Shown: positions 61,959-64,000 of the stretch, one piece after another
Position numbering within the stretch: position 1 is the first letter of the stretch
Layout of the letters: each line of letters starts with the position of its first letter
NCBI GenBank assembly: GCA_964522525.1
Contig: CAZFWG010000009.1
Coordinates: 1 to 64,000 of the forward strand
Length of the DNA: 64,000 nt
From: CAYUYV01 sp964522525
GTDB lineage: Bacteria; Pseudomonadota; Alphaproteobacteria; JAJFIK01
Reading direction: 5' to 3'
Notes under the pieces: model-generated
Told to the model about the DNA's origin: nothing
Database searches by the model: none
The model's input: the letters and a program-made list of their open reading frames with translations, nothing else
Made by a program: the position numbers and the translations under genes

Positions 61959-62747
61959 ATGCCTTTCGATTTGTCACTTGTGGTTCTTGGGATCGTCTTT
62001 CTCGGTTTCATCATCACTCAGATCTTCAAGATCCTGAGGGAGTATGAGCGGGCGGTCATCTTTACCCTCGGCCGTTTCACGAGCGTCAGCGGCCCGGGCC
62101 TTGTCTTGCTCGTGCCGTTCATCCAGCAGATGGTCCGTGTCGATACCCGGACCTTCGTCCATGACGTGCCGTCCCAGGACGTGATCTCCAAGGACAACGT
62201 GTCGGTCAAGGTCAACGCGGTGATCTATTACCGGGTCATCGACGCCAACCGGGCGATCAACAAGGTTGAGGATTATATGGGCGCGACGAGCCAACTGGCG
62301 CAAACGACCCTGCGGTCCGTTCTCGGCAAGCACGATCTCGACGAAATGCTCATGGAACGGGACAAGCTCAACAACGACATCCAGGAGATCCTTGATCTGC
62401 AGACGGATGCCTGGGGCGTCAAGGTCGCCAATGTCGAGATCAAGCATGTGGATATCGACGCCAGCATGGTGCGCGCCATCGCCAAACAGGCCGAAGCCGA
62501 ACGGGAACGCCGGGCCAAGGTCATCAGTGCCGAGGGTGAAGAACAGGCCGCCCAGAAACTCGTCGATGCCGCGGCCAAGCTTGCCTATGAGCCCGGCGCC
62601 ATGCAGCTCCGGTATCTGAGCGCGCTTCAGGAAATCGCCAATGACCGCTCGAACACGATCGTGTTCCCCTTCTCGGTGGAGCAGATCGCCAAGCTGGTGT
62701 CCGGCCGCGGCGACGGGGAAAACACGCCGGGCGGCGGTTACGCTTAA
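61959..62747 (+). CDS. Slipin (stomatin/SPFH-family membrane scaffold)
   Basis: A 262-residue SPFH protein. N-terminal membrane hairpin (~5-25), REYERAVIFTLGRF start of the SPFH domain, DVPSQDVISKDNVSVKVNAV, YRVIDANRAI, and a C-terminal helix AIAKQAEAERERRAKVI, all typical. Forms membrane microdomains with NfeD. RBS AGGAGCAGG is strong. Its end overlaps the convergent cutA by 4 bp. Confidence 0.92.
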   Translation: MPFDLSLVVLGIVFLGFIITQIFKILREYERAVIFTLGRFTSVSGPGLVLLVPFIQQMVRVDTRTFVHDVPSQDVISKDNVSVKVNAVIYYRVIDANRAINKVEDYMGATSQLAQTTLRSVLGKHDLDEMLMERDKLNNDIQEILDLQTDAWGVKVANVEIKHVDIDASMVRAIAKQAEAERERRAKVISAEGEEQAAQKLVDAAAKLAYEPGAMQLRYLSALQEIANDRSNTIVFPFSVEQIAKLVSGRGDGENTPGGGYA

Positions 62748-63088
62748 CCGCCGGCGCTGGCTTCTTCCCGGATCCAGGCGAGGAAGTCCGAATTGCCTTC
62801 CTGCCCGCTGACGGGCAGCGAGACCACGCAAGGCACATCATAGGAATGATGTGTCCGGACGAAGTCGGTGAGGGCGGCCATGCGGTCGCCCTTTGTCTTG
62901 GCGATCAGCACGACTTCCCCGTCTTCCTGGGCCGATCCTTCCCACCAATAGACCGATGTCACGCCGTCCAGAATGTTGACGCAGGCTACGAGCCGCGCTT
63001 CCACGAGTGCCCGCGCGAGCGTCACGGCTTCTGCTTTGTCCGGCGCCGTCATATAGACGAGCCGCAAGTCCGAAGGGGTGTCGGTCAT
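62744..63088 (-). CDS. cutA: Divalent-cation tolerance protein CutA
   Basis: A 114-residue trimeric PII-like-fold protein. LVYMTAPDKAEAVTLARALVE at ~10-30, LVACVNI and SVYWWEG (~45-51), then EVVLIAKTK and HSYDVPCVVSLPV are the CutA landmarks. The name reflects copper tolerance in E. coli; molecular function remains uncertain. It overlaps the stop of the upstream hydrolase gene by 4 nt (ATGA). Confidence 0.92.
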   Translation of the reverse strand: MTDTPSDLRLVYMTAPDKAEAVTLARALVEARLVACVNILDGVTSVYWWEGSAQEDGEVVLIAKTKGDRMAALTDFVRTHHSYDVPCVVSLPVSGQEGNSDFLAWIREEASAGG

Positions 63089-64000
63089 GATGGCGTCCCG
63101 TCGCTGTCGATCCGTGTTCCCTGAAGGGCGGCGCGCACTTCCGGTTCCGGCCAGTAGTTCAAGTGATTGGATGCGGGATTGCCGGTAACGACGATGTCGG
63201 CATCCGCGCCGTCCGTGCCGCTGGTTTCATCGTCTTCGCCGATGGGGCCGCCGACAAAATCCGTGGGCCGAAAGAGATTGTCCCACCGCTCCGGGCCCGG
63301 CGCGCCGAAACGCACCGGGATGGCCAGGAACCGTCCATAGAGGCTCTGGACCGGTGAGCCCACGGTGATGAGCGGACCCGCGAAATCGGGACGGGCCTGG
63401 ACGGCATCGACGGCAATCACGCTGCCCTGGCTATAGGCGACGAGCACGGGCGCGCCCCTGCAGATCTCGCCAAGATGGTCGAACAGGGTCTCCAAGCGGC
63501 GGCGCAAGGGCAGGGCCGTCGCGGCCGGAAACTCTTCGGGAAGGATATAGAAGATGATGTCGCCGGTGACATCCAGAATGGTGCGGCCCGGCCCGATCAG
63601 CAAGGGGACGAAAATCAGGATCACAAGGGCACTGACGAGCGAGAGACCGAGAAGCTCATTGCCGACGCCGAGATGATCGGCGATTCGATCCACCAGTGTC
63701 GCCGTGTCGAACCAATGGGGGATGAGCGAAACGCCAGCCACTTCCAGAAGGCCGATCACCCCGAGGGGGAGGAGCACCAGGGGAATGAGGATCAGGCTTT
63801 GGGCCATGCGATCCTGGAAAGTCCGTCCGGAATTCGGGATTTCTCCTTCCCGGTCCTTCAGGGACAACAAGAAAGGAAAGAAGGCGCGGGCGAGCAGGGC
63901 CCCCACGAAAAGAGCGCCAACCGTGAAAATGATCCTGGGGACCACCTGGGCCCCGATCCTGTTTTCGGCAAAAAGCTCAGTCCACTGTGTGAAGTTGGCC
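63085..64000 (-). CDS. Membrane protein with alpha/beta-hydrolase motif, N-terminus outside window
   Basis: At least 305 residues; the frame stays open to the right edge (ANFTQWTELFAENRIGAQ precedes the GTG at 63945), so the start is probably outside. Two or more hydrophobic segments (VPRIIFTVGALFVGALLARAF; LILIPLVLLPLGVIGLL; LGLSLVSALVILIFVPLLI) are followed by a soluble domain with a nucleophile-elbow-like AYSQGSV (Ser) and a VGSPVQSLYG segment. Possibly a membrane-tethered lipase or esterase; the family is not recognised. Translationally coupled to cutA. Confidence 0.6.
   Translation of the reverse strand, partial: ANFTQWTELFAENRIGAQVVPRIIFTVGALFVGALLARAFFPFLLSLKDREGEIPNSGRTFQDRMAQSLILIPLVLLPLGVIGLLEVAGVSLIPHWFDTATLVDRIADHLGVGNELLGLSLVSALVILIFVPLLIGPGRTILDVTGDIIFYILPEEFPAATALPLRRRLETLFDHLGEICRGAPVLVAYSQGSVIAVDAVQARPDFAGPLITVGSPVQSLYGRFLAIPVRFGAPGPERWDNLFRPTDFVGGPIGEDDETSGTDGADADIVVTGNPASNHLNYWPEPEVRAALQGTRIDSDGTPS

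Overview
The window is about 64 kb of high-GC, densely coding bacterial chromosome. The gene families and gene order point to an alphaproteobacterium: hpt / zinc-ribbon regulator / ftsE-ftsX / YdcF / plsC, a B12-dependent class II ribonucleotide reductase, WbaP-type and BY-kinase exopolysaccharide genes, and a C40 carotenoid set. I cannot name a genus. No tRNA, rRNA, CRISPR array, transposase, integrase or prophage gene was seen. Two runs of exactly 100 N (1887-1986 and 37165-37264) are scaffold gaps, and each interrupts a gene.

Layout. 1-5.7 kb: 5' end of nrdJ, then plsC, a YdcF-like gene, ftsX and ftsE on the minus strand, diverging from a zinc-ribbon/DUF3426 membrane protein and hpt. 5.8-9.2 kb: DUF4153 membrane protein and a GPH-family sugar transporter. 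9.4-12.2 kb: a secreted RTX protein with a phytase/esterase-like domain between two RTX blocks. 12.7-16.7 kb: a fused alpha/beta TPP-dependent E1 dehydrogenase, translationally coupled to a FabD-like acyltransferase, then a periplasmic alpha/beta hydrolase. A perfect 18-bp palindrome precedes this operon. 16.8-20.7 kb: lipoprotein, PQQ-type aldose dehydrogenase, small membrane protein, periplasmic thioredoxin and CcdA. 20.7-26.1 kb: carotenoid region crtI / crtE-ABC ATPase-ABC permease-crtZ, in which an ABC-2 exporter is embedded. crtB and crtY are not here. 26.1-30.3 kb: prephenate dehydrogenase-like protein, WecG/TagA glycosyltransferase, GDP-mannose 3,5-epimerase-like protein and a DUF481 outer-membrane protein. 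30.5-37.6 kb: fasciclin protein with a strong terminator, a three-gene chaperone/usher/SCPU fimbrial cluster, a pirin, and a patatin-like protein broken by a gap.

37.7-56.7 kb is an exopolysaccharide locus. It holds a WbaP-like initiating transferase, a Wzx-like flippase, a GT4 glycosyltransferase, a very large AAA/STAND-like ATPase with a long acidic tail, and a NarL/LuxR-type regulator with a degenerate receiver. These are followed by a sugar-nucleotide cassette (RfbF-like cytidylyltransferase, SDR, two C-methyltransferase-like proteins), a Wzc-type BY-kinase and a TonB-dependent receptor. A large autotransporter converges on the receptor. The right end carries the NfeD protease/slipin pair, cutA and a membrane hydrolase running off the edge.

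How the parts work together (inference): WbaP starts the repeat unit on undecaprenyl phosphate, the glycosyltransferase and CDP-sugar/methyltransferase cassette build a C-branched or methylated repeat, Wzx flips it, and the Wzc-type kinase controls chain length. The fimbrial, RTX, autotransporter and fasciclin genes add further surface proteins, suggesting a surface-attached or biofilm lifestyle. The least explained items are the E1-acyltransferase operon, the AAA ATPase with the acidic tail, the ABC exporter inside the carotenoid operon, and a recurring class of 13-18 bp tandem duplications in intergenic regions.
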